Below the pieces are notes generated by a model, which had not been told where the DNA came from, searched no databases, and saw only the letters and a program-made list of their open reading frames with translations. Of a stretch of DNA of 64,000 bases, positions 1-7,144 are shown piece after piece (the stretch's first letter is position 1; each line of letters starts with the position of its first letter). Position numbers and translations under genes: made by a program. Source of the stretch: Thalassobacillus devorans MSP14 (GTDB lineage: Bacteria; Bacillota; Bacilli; Bacillales; Halobacillaceae); the NCBI RefSeq assembly GCF_000496835.1, contig NZ_KI543236.1:42709-106708 (forward strand). The letters run 5' to 3'.

Positions 1-52
1 TTTTTTAATATAAGAAAGTATAAAATTCGGGCTGGGAAGAATTGGCTAGCTT

Positions 53-154
53 AAGCACCCAGACACGAGACGCATAAGCAACCCGTCTTTTGGAAGGAAA
101 GAACGACTTCCTCCAGCCGTTTTGCTTATGAGTCCCGTGTCTTTCAGGGCGCTT
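53..154. repeat. Long imperfect hairpin upstream of the amidase gene
   Basis: Bases 61-81 pair with 122-142 with only two mismatches. After a four-base bulge, 53-60 pair with 147-154 with one mismatch. The 40-base apical part has its own small stem (92-96 with 107-111). The structure ends 63 bases before the amidase start codon, so it could be a leader RNA, a terminator of the gene to the left, or a remnant of a small mobile repeat. Bases 1-50 are AT-rich and resemble the tail of the terminator-linked repeat family seen elsewhere in this window. Confidence 0.6.
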
Positions 155-217
155 GCGCTTTTCTTAGTTGTTAAACCCTCTTCGTATCATAAACTGATAG
201 GGGAGGGAGGAGGACTG

Positions 218-1084
218 ATGGTAAATGGTAATATCCTTACAGATTTCTGGAATGAGGTATTGACCAGTCAGCGGGATATGGAAAACGTCCCTTGGCTGAA
301 GAGGAAATGGGAGCTTCACCGAGAACGGGGATACCGGATAGCTCGTGTTTCTGGAGCTGTCACCCCTTATCAGCGGGTGAAGGATTCTGATAACAGGACA
401 GATCTGCGTTATATGTTAAAAACTAACTTTGTACTAAAAAAGAAGGACGACTTCTATTTGGAAGAATTAGAAATGGACTGCCGGGCACAGATGAAACACA
501 ATGAAATTTTATTTCATGAATTCACAGAGGAAAAGAATGCACCTGTAGAAAAAGATAAGAAATATGAGCCGATTCCGATGGAAGAGGTACGGGACCTCCG
601 TTTCAATTATGACCGCCGAAGTGCTGTGCGTTACGCAGAACGCTGGTGGAACAGCTATAACCCTCAATATCGGACATTCACAGATGATTGTACGAATTTT
701 ATCTCACAATGCATGCGGGCGGGAGGAGCTCCGATGTGGGGGGCTCCGAACCGGGGAAAAGGCTGGTGGTATTCGGGAAAATCATGGAGTTACAGTTGGG
801 CCGTAGCCCATTCCTTCCGCTGGTATTTGAGCGGTTCACGGCAAGGACTGTCTGGTAAGGAAGTCGATTCACCGAAGGAACTGATTCCAGGGGATGTCAT
901 CTGCTATGATTTTGAAGGGGACGGAAGATGGAATCATAATACGATTGTCGTTAGTAAAGACGCCGACGGGATGCCGCTGGTAAATGCCCATACTTCTAAC
1001 AGCAGAATGCGGTACTGGTCTTATGAAGATTCTACCGCTTATACGCCGAACATCGAATATAAGTTTTTCCGAATCGGAGAGTGA
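218..1084 (+). CDS. Putative amidase-domain protein, YhbB-like
   Basis: A 288-residue protein. I start it at the ATG at 218 because GGGAGGAGG lies just upstream; an upstream in-frame extension to 122 has no ribosome site and runs through the hairpin. The C-terminal half has the layout of the putative amidase domain (Amidase_6): a DCTNFISQ stretch supplies the candidate catalytic Cys, and the NHNTIVVS and VNAHTSN stretches supply candidate His residues. The N-terminal ~120 residues are charged and unassigned. No signal peptide is evident. In B. subtilis yhbB lies next to the trmL/cspR gene, as here, which supports the assignment. The substrate is unknown; a cell-wall or spore role is inference. 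Confidence 0.75.
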   Translation: MVNGNILTDFWNEVLTSQRDMENVPWLKRKWELHRERGYRIARVSGAVTPYQRVKDSDNRTDLRYMLKTNFVLKKKDDFYLEELEMDCRAQMKHNEILFHEFTEEKNAPVEKDKKYEPIPMEEVRDLRFNYDRRSAVRYAERWWNSYNPQYRTFTDDCTNFISQCMRAGGAPMWGAPNRGKGWWYSGKSWSYSWAVAHSFRWYLSGSRQGLSGKEVDSPKELIPGDVICYDFEGDGRWNHNTIVVSKDADGMPLVNAHTSNSRMRYWSYEDSTAYTPNIEYKFFRIGE

Positions 1085-1129
1085 GTATGTTATAATAAGC
1101 GGGTCATTAAGCAACCAGAGGTGAAGAAG

Positions 1130-1603
1130 ATGCCTATTCATGTCGTTTTATACCAACCAGAAATACCCGCTAATACGGGAAATATTGCAAGGACCTGCAT
1201 CGCTACCGGTTCTACCCTGCATTTAGTCCGCCCGCTCGGCTTTTCAACGGATGATAGAATGCTTCGCCGGGCCGGTCTTGATTACTGGCATGAGGTAGAT
1301 ATCCATTATCATGACAGCCTGAACGGATTATATAACTCCTATCCAGAAGGGGAATTTTATTATATCGAGAATTTCGGGACGAAACATTATACGGATTACG
1401 ATTTCAATCGGCCTGAAAAAGATTTGTTTTTCGTGTTTGGAAGAGAAACAGACGGCATTCCTCTCGATTTACTGGAAGGAAAAGAAGACAGGTGTTTACG
1501 CATTCATATGACAGATAAAGTCCGTTCTCTTAACTTATCCAATACAGCAGCAATCTTGATTTATGAAGCGCTGCGCCAGCAAAATTTCCCCGGCCTTACG
1601 TGA
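1130..1603 (+). CDS. trmL: tRNA (cytidine/uridine(34)-2'-O)-methyltransferase TrmL
   Basis: A 157-residue SPOUT-class methyltransferase that 2'-O-methylates the wobble nucleotide 34 of leucine tRNAs using S-adenosylmethionine. Family motifs are clear: N-terminal PEIPANTGNIART, central VFGRETDGIP, and C-terminal RSLNLSNTAAILIYEALRQ, which form the trefoil-knot SAM site. The length is typical. The ATG at 1130 is preferred over an in-frame GTG at 1121 because AGAGGTG is spaced six bases from the ATG. It follows the amidase gene by 45 bases, probably in one transcript, and ends at a strong terminator. Confidence 0.93.
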   Translation: MPIHVVLYQPEIPANTGNIARTCIATGSTLHLVRPLGFSTDDRMLRRAGLDYWHEVDIHYHDSLNGLYNSYPEGEFYYIENFGTKHYTDYDFNRPEKDLFFVFGRETDGIPLDLLEGKEDRCLRIHMTDKVRSLNLSNTAAILIYEALRQQNFPGLT

Positions 1604-1628
1604 AAAAAAGAGGACTGGAATCCATATG

Positions 1629-1659
1629 AAAAACCCGCATCTGATTGGATGCGGGTTTT
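1629..1659. terminator. Bidirectional intrinsic terminator after trmL
   Basis: A stem AAACCCGCATC/GATGCGGGTTT flanked by A and T runs. It serves trmL and the convergent micro-gene at 1674-1769. Confidence 0.85.
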
Positions 1660-1673
1660 GTTCGATCTTATGT

Positions 1674-1769
1674 TTATTTTTGCGGGGTACCTGGCTTTTC
1701 GTCATATCCAGCAGCGAAAATAGATGTCAGGAATGTCACACATACTCCGATAATCAACGCTAGTTTCAT
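1674..1769 (-). CDS. 31-residue small hydrophobic protein
   Basis: A short open frame starting ATG AAA CTA, with AAAGGAGG 9 bases upstream. The product begins MKLALIIGVCVTFLTSIFAA and ends with a charged tail GYDEKPGTPQK. The hydrophobic N-terminus is a single membrane segment or a signal-like anchor. It is convergent with trmL and shares its terminator. I do not recognise a family. The perfect ribosome site, the independent terminator and the sensible topology argue that it is real. Confidence 0.6.
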   Translation of the reverse strand: MKLALIIGVCVTFLTSIFAAGYDEKPGTPQK

Positions 1770-1944
1770 ACAATGGCGCCTCCTTTATTCTCTACAATAT
1801 CAACTAACCCTTATTATAACTAAATTGTCCAAAGATGTGAATTCTTAATCGTACAAAAGTCTATAAACTCCTGCCCATACATCTGGGTATGTCCCCACAT
1901 ACAGTGAAGCATAGGTTACGCTGTACAGAAAGGGGAGGAAGAAA

Positions 1945-2184
1945 ATGGACTATGATTACTTGCCTGAAGCTATGATGGAGATCGAGGATGAAAGGCAGCG
2001 CCCACGTCCTGGAAGACGACCGAGAAGGCCGTATTATGGGGGCTACGGTGGATTTTATGGTTCTCCATTTTTTGGAGGAGTGCTGGGCGGATTGTTAGGG
2101 AGCGCTTTATATCCTTATCCTTATTATTCGCCGTATTACTACTACCCACCTTATTATCCACCATACTATTATCCCTATTATTAA
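1945..2184 (+). CDS. Tyrosine/proline-rich small protein, possible spore coat component
   Basis: A 79-residue protein with GGGGAGG upstream of the ATG. It has three parts: an acidic start (MDYDYLPEAMMEIEDE), an Arg/Pro-rich stretch with a short Gly-rich segment, and a C-terminal 26 residues almost entirely Tyr and Pro. Tyr-rich tails of this type are common in coat or crust proteins that become cross-linked, but I cannot place it in a named family. A CATAGGTTA sequence at 1910-1918 fits the sigma-K -10 pattern CATANNNTA, though no convincing -35 is seen. Coat function is inference. Confidence 0.6.
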   Translation: MDYDYLPEAMMEIEDERQRPRPGRRPRRPYYGGYGGFYGSPFFGGVLGGLLGSALYPYPYYSPYYYYPPYYPPYYYPYY

Positions 2185-2191
2185 TCCATCC

Positions 2192-2225
2192 AAAAAAGCC
2201 ATCCTCAAGTCAGGATGGCTTTATT
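2192..2225. terminator. Bidirectional terminator between the Tyr-rich gene and lipA
   Basis: A stem AAAGCCATCCT/AGGATGGCTTT with A and T runs on both sides, between convergent genes. Confidence 0.85.
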
Positions 2226-3172
2226 TAATTAAAATTCACGTTATCCAATTTTTCACCTTGGGATTCATAGCCTTGCATATATTTAATACGACGCTGAGCT
2301 GATGTGGAATTGACTTGTTCGTCAGCGTGATAGGAAGAACGAACCATCGGCCCCGCTTCACAGTGTCTAAAGCCTTTTTCCAGAGCAATTTGCTTCAATT
2401 CCTCGAATTCATCAGGATGATAGTAGCGTTCTACATTCAAGTGTTTCCTGGTCGGCTGCAAATACTGTCCGATTGTCATGATGTCGACGTTATGTGCCAG
2501 CAAGTCATCCATCGCTTCAATGATCTCTTCTTTCGTTTCACCAAGGCCAACCATGATGCTTGATTTTGTCGGTGTGTCAGGAGCGATTTCTTTTACCCGT
2601 TTCAAAAGGGTTAGGGATTGATCGTACATGGCACGGGCACGGACGCGCTTGGTCAATCGGCGGACCGTTTCGATATTATGGTTGAAAATGTCCGGCTTTC
2701 CTTCCATTAATGTGTGGAGGCTTTCATAGTCGCCTTTCATATCGGAAGGTAAAATTTCTACTGTACAGCCAGGTACACGACGACGGATGGCTTTTACTGT
2801 TTCGGCAAAAACTGCTGCACCGCCATCTTTCAAGTCGTCACGAGCAACGGCTGTGACCACGACGTGCTTCAGTTCCATGATTTCTACGGATTCTGCGACA
2901 CGCTCCGGCTCACCCCAGTCGAGTTCATTCGGCAGGCCGGTTTTGACCGCGCAGAAGCGGCAGCCTCGCGTGCATGTATCGCCAAGAATCATGAAAGTCG
3001 CTGTTTTCCGTTCACTCCAGCATTCGTGGATGTTCGGACAGCGGGCTTCCTCACAGACCGTATTAAGTTTTTTGTCGCGCATCAATTTTTTTAATCGGTT
3101 GTAAGATTTATTCGTGTTGATTTTAATCTTCAGCCATTCCGGTTTTCGTATGTACTCTTCTTTTTTAGCCAT
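2225..3172 (-). CDS. lipA: Lipoyl synthase
   Basis: A 315-residue radical-SAM enzyme that inserts two sulfurs into protein-bound octanoyl groups to make the lipoyl cofactor. Both iron-sulfur clusters are visible. The auxiliary cluster uses Cys40, Cys45 and Cys51 ([12 protein letters not shown]). The radical-SAM cluster uses Cys67, Cys71 and Cys74 (CTRGCRFC). The C-terminal RSSYHA carries the conserved serine. It lies 27 bases downstream of lipM on the same strand, so octanoyl transfer and sulfur insertion are probably co-expressed. It supplies lipoyl groups to GcvH and the 2-oxoacid dehydrogenases, including the OdhB encoded at 9996-11282. Confidence 0.96.
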   Translation of the reverse strand: MAKKEEYIRKPEWLKIKINTNKSYNRLKKLMRDKKLNTVCEEARCPNIHECWSERKTATFMILGDTCTRGCRFCAVKTGLPNELDWGEPERVAESVEIMELKHVVVTAVARDDLKDGGAAVFAETVKAIRRRVPGCTVEILPSDMKGDYESLHTLMEGKPDIFNHNIETVRRLTKRVRARAMYDQSLTLLKRVKEIAPDTPTKSSIMVGLGETKEEIIEAMDDLLAHNVDIMTIGQYLQPTRKHLNVERYYHPDEFEELKQIALEKGFRHCEAGPMVRSSYHADEQVNSTSAQRRIKYMQGYESQGEKLDNVNFN

Positions 3173-3199
3173 GTGTTTTTGACACTCCTTTAGTAAAAA

Positions 3200-4018
3200 T
3201 TATCGCGCATAATTCCATTTATCATTTCGGTATCGTTGCTCTGCTAATTGATGGACAGCCTGTAATTGCTCCTCATTCAACTGAAAAGGCTCCAGTCTGA
3301 TATTCAATCCCGTTTCAAATCCCTGCTTGAATGCTTTTTTCGTTTTATCAAAAGTGATTGGTTCTGACACGATTTCATTGATAGCTACCGCTTTACCACC
3401 GAAGGCTTTACGTGCCCTTTCCTTTACTCGTTCATTCGGATAAATGAACATATCGAATAATTTTCCGTCATCCACGTCAATGGGAATCGATCCGTGTTGA
3501 AGGATGACTCCTTTTTTTCTAGTCTGAGCGCTCCCGGCGGCTTTTTTCCCTTCGACGATCAGTTCGTACCATGAAGGCTCTTCAAAACAGACCGCAGAAC
3601 CGGTGGTCTCCAGTTTTCCTTCTGGAATAGCGAAATCAGCCTGGATGCCAAGATTCCTGAACCCATGCAGCAGTCCTTTTGAGATGATTAAATAGGCTTC
3701 TTTAACGGATTTAGGCATATCCGGGTGCTCTTCTGATACAATAACACTATACGTCAATTCCTGGTCATGGAGTACTGCGCGGCCGCCTGTTTGCCGACGT
3801 ACGAGTTCAAATCCGTGACGTTTGACGCCTTCCAGGTCGATTTTTCCCTGCACCTTTTGGAAGTAGCCAACAGAAAGTCCGGCGGGTTCCCAGCCATAAA
3901 AACGTAAAACAGGAGGGATTTTTCCTTCACTATGCCAATCAAGCAGTAACTCGTCCATTGCCATGTTGAAGGCCGGAGTTGCATGGCCAGTGTCGACATA
4001 ATACCAAGTCTCACTCAT
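3200..4018 (-). CDS. lipM: Octanoyltransferase LipM (octanoyl-ACP:protein)
   Basis: A 272-residue biotin/lipoate A/B-ligase-fold protein that moves octanoyl from acyl carrier protein onto GcvH, the first step of lipoate synthesis in Bacillus. It matches LipM rather than LplJ or LipL: an N-terminal AFNMAMDE, the [17 protein letters not shown] stretch, [19 protein letters not shown], and the acyl-accepting Cys in [13 protein letters not shown] (residue 144). The second of two adjacent ATGs (4018) has the better spacing from AGAGG; the first (4021) is the alternative. It is probably co-transcribed with lipA. Confidence 0.9.
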   Translation of the reverse strand: MSETWYYVDTGHATPAFNMAMDELLLDWHSEGKIPPVLRFYGWEPAGLSVGYFQKVQGKIDLEGVKRHGFELVRRQTGGRAVLHDQELTYSVIVSEEHPDMPKSVKEAYLIISKGLLHGFRNLGIQADFAIPEGKLETTGSAVCFEEPSWYELIVEGKKAAGSAQTRKKGVILQHGSIPIDVDDGKLFDMFIYPNERVKERARKAFGGKAVAINEIVSEPITFDKTKKAFKQGFETGLNIRLEPFQLNEEQLQAVHQLAEQRYRNDKWNYAR

Positions 4019-4253
4019 CATGATCCTCTTCTCTGTAAAAATATTTCATACTTTAATTAAGTAAAATGCATAAACTAAGTTTAACAAGGTAGCCTTTTAT
4101 GTGTCAAAAGGGAGTGAAAAGGAAAAGGTGCATTATTTATGGCCCTTCAAAATTGCATTCATATTGTAAATCTGTGAAATTGACGATAGGATATGGGATA
4201 AGCAGGAAAATGGACAACAGGTCAGCCAAAACCACGTAAGGGAGGAGTCCCTG

Positions 4254-4439
4254 GTGAGCCAAACTCTTTATTCGAGTGTACTTTTTTTAGTAAGCTCAGT
4301 GATTTGGGCCATTTTAGCATTTATTTATCCTGATTTTAGAATATTGAACATTATTTTATTTATCGTATTTCTGGTTTTAGGACTGAGAAGACGAAAGCAG
4401 TATCAATTTGAAAAGCAGTATATGGATGAGGATGACTGA
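4254..4439 (+). CDS. Small membrane protein, 61 residues
   Basis: It starts at GTG with GGGAGGAG upstream. It has two predicted membrane segments (about residues 6-24 and 29-44), followed by a basic-to-acidic cytoplasmic tail (RRRKQYQFEKQYMDEDD). The stop codon lies in the left arm of a good terminator. I recognise no family. It stands alone between divergent lipM and prkA. Confidence 0.65.
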   Translation: MSQTLYSSVLFLVSSVIWAILAFIYPDFRILNIILFIVFLVLGLRRRKQYQFEKQYMDEDD

Positions 4440-4463
4440 CCTGGATCGGGTCAGTCTTTTTTT
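4434..4463 (+). terminator. Intrinsic terminator overlapping the small membrane gene stop
   Basis: A stem GACTGACC/GGTCAGTC followed by seven T. The 227 bases from here to prkA hold a 7-bp hairpin near 4520-4545 and otherwise no gene. Confidence 0.8.
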
Positions 4464-4614
4464 ACCCTGATTGCTTTCTAAATAGCCTGGGAGTGAGCTT
4501 GTGATTTGACTGGATAGCCGTGTCGGCATTTAAAGCCGGCATGTACTATCGTCCTGGATCCCCTGGCTGTTTTGATGAAAGGGACAAGTTTTTCTGACTT
4601 CTTCTCATTATCTA

Positions 4615-4644
4615 TTCATCACCTGTACATTTGCTACATAGACT
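4615..4644 (+). promoter_or_regulatory. Candidate sigma-E promoter of prkA
   Basis: TTCATC (4615-4620) and CATAGACT (4637-4644) loosely resemble sigma-E elements, and B. subtilis prkA is a sigma-E gene. The match is partial. Confidence 0.25.
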
Positions 4645-4688
4645 TTATTAATCAGCTTTTGCCCATTATCTACAGGGGAGGTAGTACA

Positions 4689-6584
4689 TTGGATATTTTG
4701 AAAAAGATTCAAAGTTACCGGGAAGAAGAGGAGAAGCTGAAATGGGAAGGAACCTTTTCTGATTATTTAGAGTTGTTGAAGGAACGGCCTTATTTAGCTC
4801 AATCTGCACATTCGCGTGTTTATAATATGATTAAAGACGCAGGGATTGAAGAAGAACAGGGGCACCATAAGTACAAATTCTTTGAACATGAGATTTATGG
4901 CCTGGAAGATGCGATGGAGAAGCTGGTGGAGGAATATTTCCATCCGGCAGCCAAGCGTCTGGATGTACGCAAGCGGATATTATTACTTATGGGACCGGTC
5001 AGTGGGGGTAAATCTACTCTGGTCAATATTTTGAAACGTGGGTTAGAGAAGTATTCCCATACGGATAAGGGGGCGGTTTTTGCCATTAAAGGCTGTCCGA
5101 TGCATGAAGACCCACTGCATTTGATTCCGCACCACCTACGTCCTGACTTTGAAGAACAATATGGTATCCGCATCGAAGGAAACCTTTCTCCGTTGAACAT
5201 GATGCGGCTCGAAGAAGAGTATGGTGGAAGGATTGAAGATGTACTTGTGGAACGTATTTTCTTCTCTGAAGATAAACGCTGCGGTATCGGTACCTTCAGT
5301 CCATCTGATCCTAAGTCACAGGATATTGCTGACCTCACAGGTTCGATAGACTTTTCGACCATTGCAGAATATGGGTCTGAGTCTGATCCGCGTGCCTATC
5401 GCTTTGATGGCGAACTGAACAAAGCGAACCGCGGGATGATGGAGTTCCAGGAGATGTTGAAGTGTGACGAGAAATTCCTCTGGCACTTGTTGTCCCTGAC
5501 GCAGGAAGGGAATTTTAAAGCAGGAAGGTTTGCGTTGATTTCGGCAGATGAGCTGATTGTCGCTCATACTAACGAAGCAGAATATCGTTCCTTTATTGCT
5601 AATAAAAAGAACGAAGCGTTGCACTCACGGATGATCGTCATGCCTGTACCTTACAATTTGAAAGTCAGTCAGGAAGAGCGTATTTATGAAAAAATGATTC
5701 GCCAGAGTGATATCAAGGATGTTCATATCGCACCACATACGCTGAAAATCGCTGCCATGTTCACGATTCTGACACGTCTGAAAGATTCAACACGCGGTCA
5801 GGTGGATTTACTGAAGAAAATGAGGCTTTATAATGGAGAAAATGTAGAAGGCTTCAGCGAAGTGGATGTCGAAGAATTGCAAAAGGAACATCCGGATGAA
5901 GGAATGAGCGGCATCGATCCGAGGTATGTCATCAACCGAATCTCTTCTACAATCATCAAGAAAGAGATGACCTCAATTAACGCACTCGATGTGCTGCGGT
6001 CATTGAAGGATGGGCTGGATAGCCACGCCTCCATATCTAAAGAAGATAAAGAGCGCTATTTAAATTTCATCTCCGTCGCTCGTAAAGAATACGATGAGTT
6101 GGCGAAGAAAGAGGTTCAGAAGGCATTCGTATATTCCTATGAAGAATCTGCAGTCACACTGATGGACAATTATTTGGATAATGTTGAAGCTTACTGTAAC
6201 AAGTCTAAAATCAGGGATCCGTTGACAGGCGATGAAATGAATCCAGATGAGAAACTGATGCGGTCGATTGAAGAACAGATCGGGATTTCTGAAAATGCCA
6301 AAAAAGCCTTCCGCGAAGAAATTCTCATTCGTATCAGTGCTTATGCCCGAAAAGGGAAAAAATTCGATTATCATTCACATGAGCGGCTGCGGGAAGCGAT
6401 TCAGAAAAAATTGTTTGCTGACCTGAAGGATATTGTAAAGATTACCACCTCTACGAAAACACCTGACGAGCAGCAACTGAAGAAAATGAATGAAGTGATT
6501 GCTACATTGGTAGATGAGTATGGTTATAATTCCAGCTCGGCCAATGAATTGCTCCGTTATGTAGGAAGTCTGTTAAACAGGTAA
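4689..6584 (+). CDS. prkA: Serine/threonine protein kinase-family protein PrkA
   Basis: A 631-residue PrkA. I start it at TTG 4689, directly after AGGGGAGG, because this gives the canonical N-terminus (DILKKIQSYREEEEKLKWEG) and exactly the length of B. subtilis PrkA; an in-frame extension to 4572 is unsupported. It has an AAA+-like N-terminal domain with Walker A GPVSGGKST at residues 102-110, and a C-terminal PrkA domain. PrkA has been described both as a kinase and as an AAA+ protease; it acts early in sporulation through sigma-K. Its usual partner gene yhbH is found 5.3 kb downstream, separated by odhAB. Confidence 0.93.
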   Translation: MDILKKIQSYREEEEKLKWEGTFSDYLELLKERPYLAQSAHSRVYNMIKDAGIEEEQGHHKYKFFEHEIYGLEDAMEKLVEEYFHPAAKRLDVRKRILLLMGPVSGGKSTLVNILKRGLEKYSHTDKGAVFAIKGCPMHEDPLHLIPHHLRPDFEEQYGIRIEGNLSPLNMMRLEEEYGGRIEDVLVERIFFSEDKRCGIGTFSPSDPKSQDIADLTGSIDFSTIAEYGSESDPRAYRFDGELNKANRGMMEFQEMLKCDEKFLWHLLSLTQEGNFKAGRFALISADELIVAHTNEAEYRSFIANKKNEALHSRMIVMPVPYNLKVSQEERIYEKMIRQSDIKDVHIAPHTLKIAAMFTILTRLKDSTRGQVDLLKKMRLYNGENVEGFSEVDVEELQKEHPDEGMSGIDPRYVINRISSTIIKKEMTSINALDVLRSLKDGLDSHASISKEDKERYLNFISVARKEYDELAKKEVQKAFVYSYEESAVTLMDNYLDNVEAYCNKSKIRDPLTGDEMNPDEKLMRSIEEQIGISENAKKAFREEILIRISAYARKGKKFDYHSHERLREAIQKKLFADLKDIVKITTSTKTPDEQQLKKMNEVIATLVDEYGYNSSSANELLRYVGSLLNR

Positions 6585-6590
6585 TCACCA

Positions 6591-6628
6591 AAAGCATGTG
6601 GAAGGATATCCTTTCACATGCTTTTTTT
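6591..6628 (+). terminator. Intrinsic terminator of prkA
   Basis: A stem AAAGCATGTG...CACATGCTTT followed by T7. Confidence 0.85.
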
Positions 6629-6674
6629 ACATTAAGTAAGTTGTAGGGTCAGCTAATAGTTTTACAATTATCAG

Positions 6675-6700
6675 GTTTTTCCAGAAGCAATCCAGGGTAT
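6675..6700 (+). promoter_or_regulatory. Sigma-B-type promoter of the 53-residue gene
   Basis: GTTTTT, 14 bases, then GGGTAT: an excellent fit to the sigma-B pattern GTTT-N13-15-GGGWAW, 26 bases before the ATG at 6726. Confidence 0.6.
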
Positions 6701-6725
6701 AGTCAATTAAAAAGGTGGTGTGCGT

Positions 6726-6887
6726 ATGGGTGATAAAAGAATGGAAAAGGATAAGCCGGACAATAGTTCAATGGCAAAAGATATGAAAGAGGTCAAGTAT
6801 CAAGGAAGAGTAATGGAGCGTATGAATACGAATGAAGAAGTGAAAGAGAAAGGGAAGGAGCCTGATCCCAAACAGCACGATAAATAA
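6726..6887 (+). CDS. Small hydrophilic protein, 53 residues, predicted sigma-B target
   Basis: An ATG with GGTGG upstream opens a 53-residue, highly charged protein with no hydrophobic stretch (MGDKRMEKDKPDNSSMAKDM then Lys/Glu-rich to KQHDK). It is likely largely unstructured. It lies alone between prkA and odhA, with its own promoter-like site and a downstream hairpin. No family is recognised; the promoter and composition suggest a general-stress or desiccation-type protein. Confidence 0.6.
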   Translation: MGDKRMEKDKPDNSSMAKDMKEVKYQGRVMERMNTNEEVKEKGKEPDPKQHDK

Positions 6888-6970
6888 CCCATACAAATGA
6901 AATCCCGAGGATTTTTCGCATGGACATCATACTTCCAAGCTTTTCATGTTAAACATTGTCGAAAAGTTGT

Positions 6971-7000
6971 AAAAGACGTACCCACAGGTGCGTCTTTCTT
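6971..7000 (+). terminator. Probable terminator of the 53-residue gene
   Basis: An AAAGACG/CGTCTTT stem extended by two further C-G pairs, with a four-base loop and only a short T-rich tail. Confidence 0.55.
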
Positions 7001-7015
7001 GTTATAATGAATTTG

Positions 7016-7045
7016 TTGTTTTCAGTCGAATAATTAGGTTATAAT
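7016..7045 (+). promoter_or_regulatory. Sigma-A promoter of odhAB
   Basis: TTGTTT, 18 bases, then a perfect TATAAT. It lies about 100 bases before odhA. Confidence 0.55.
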
Positions 7046-7088
7046 TCTTGAAGAACAAATCAATCGAACCTATAATGTCATTTAGGTT

Positions 7089-7103
7089 TTGCAAACGTTT
7101 ACG
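7089..7103 (+). promoter_or_regulatory. cre-like CcpA site in the odhA leader
   Basis: TTGCAAACGTTTACG matches the cre consensus WTGNAANCGNWNNCW at all but the last base. It lies about 45 bases downstream of the -10, a roadblock position. Carbon catabolite repression of odhAB is established in B. subtilis; direct CcpA control here is inference. Confidence 0.5.
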
Positions 7104-7144
7104 TTAATCACAACGATAGACAAATCTACATGGGGGTAATCAAC

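Noticed and set aside
4572-4688. In-frame extension of prkA upstream of the TTG at 4689
   Set aside because: It lacks a ribosome site and the TTG start gives exactly the family N-terminus and length.
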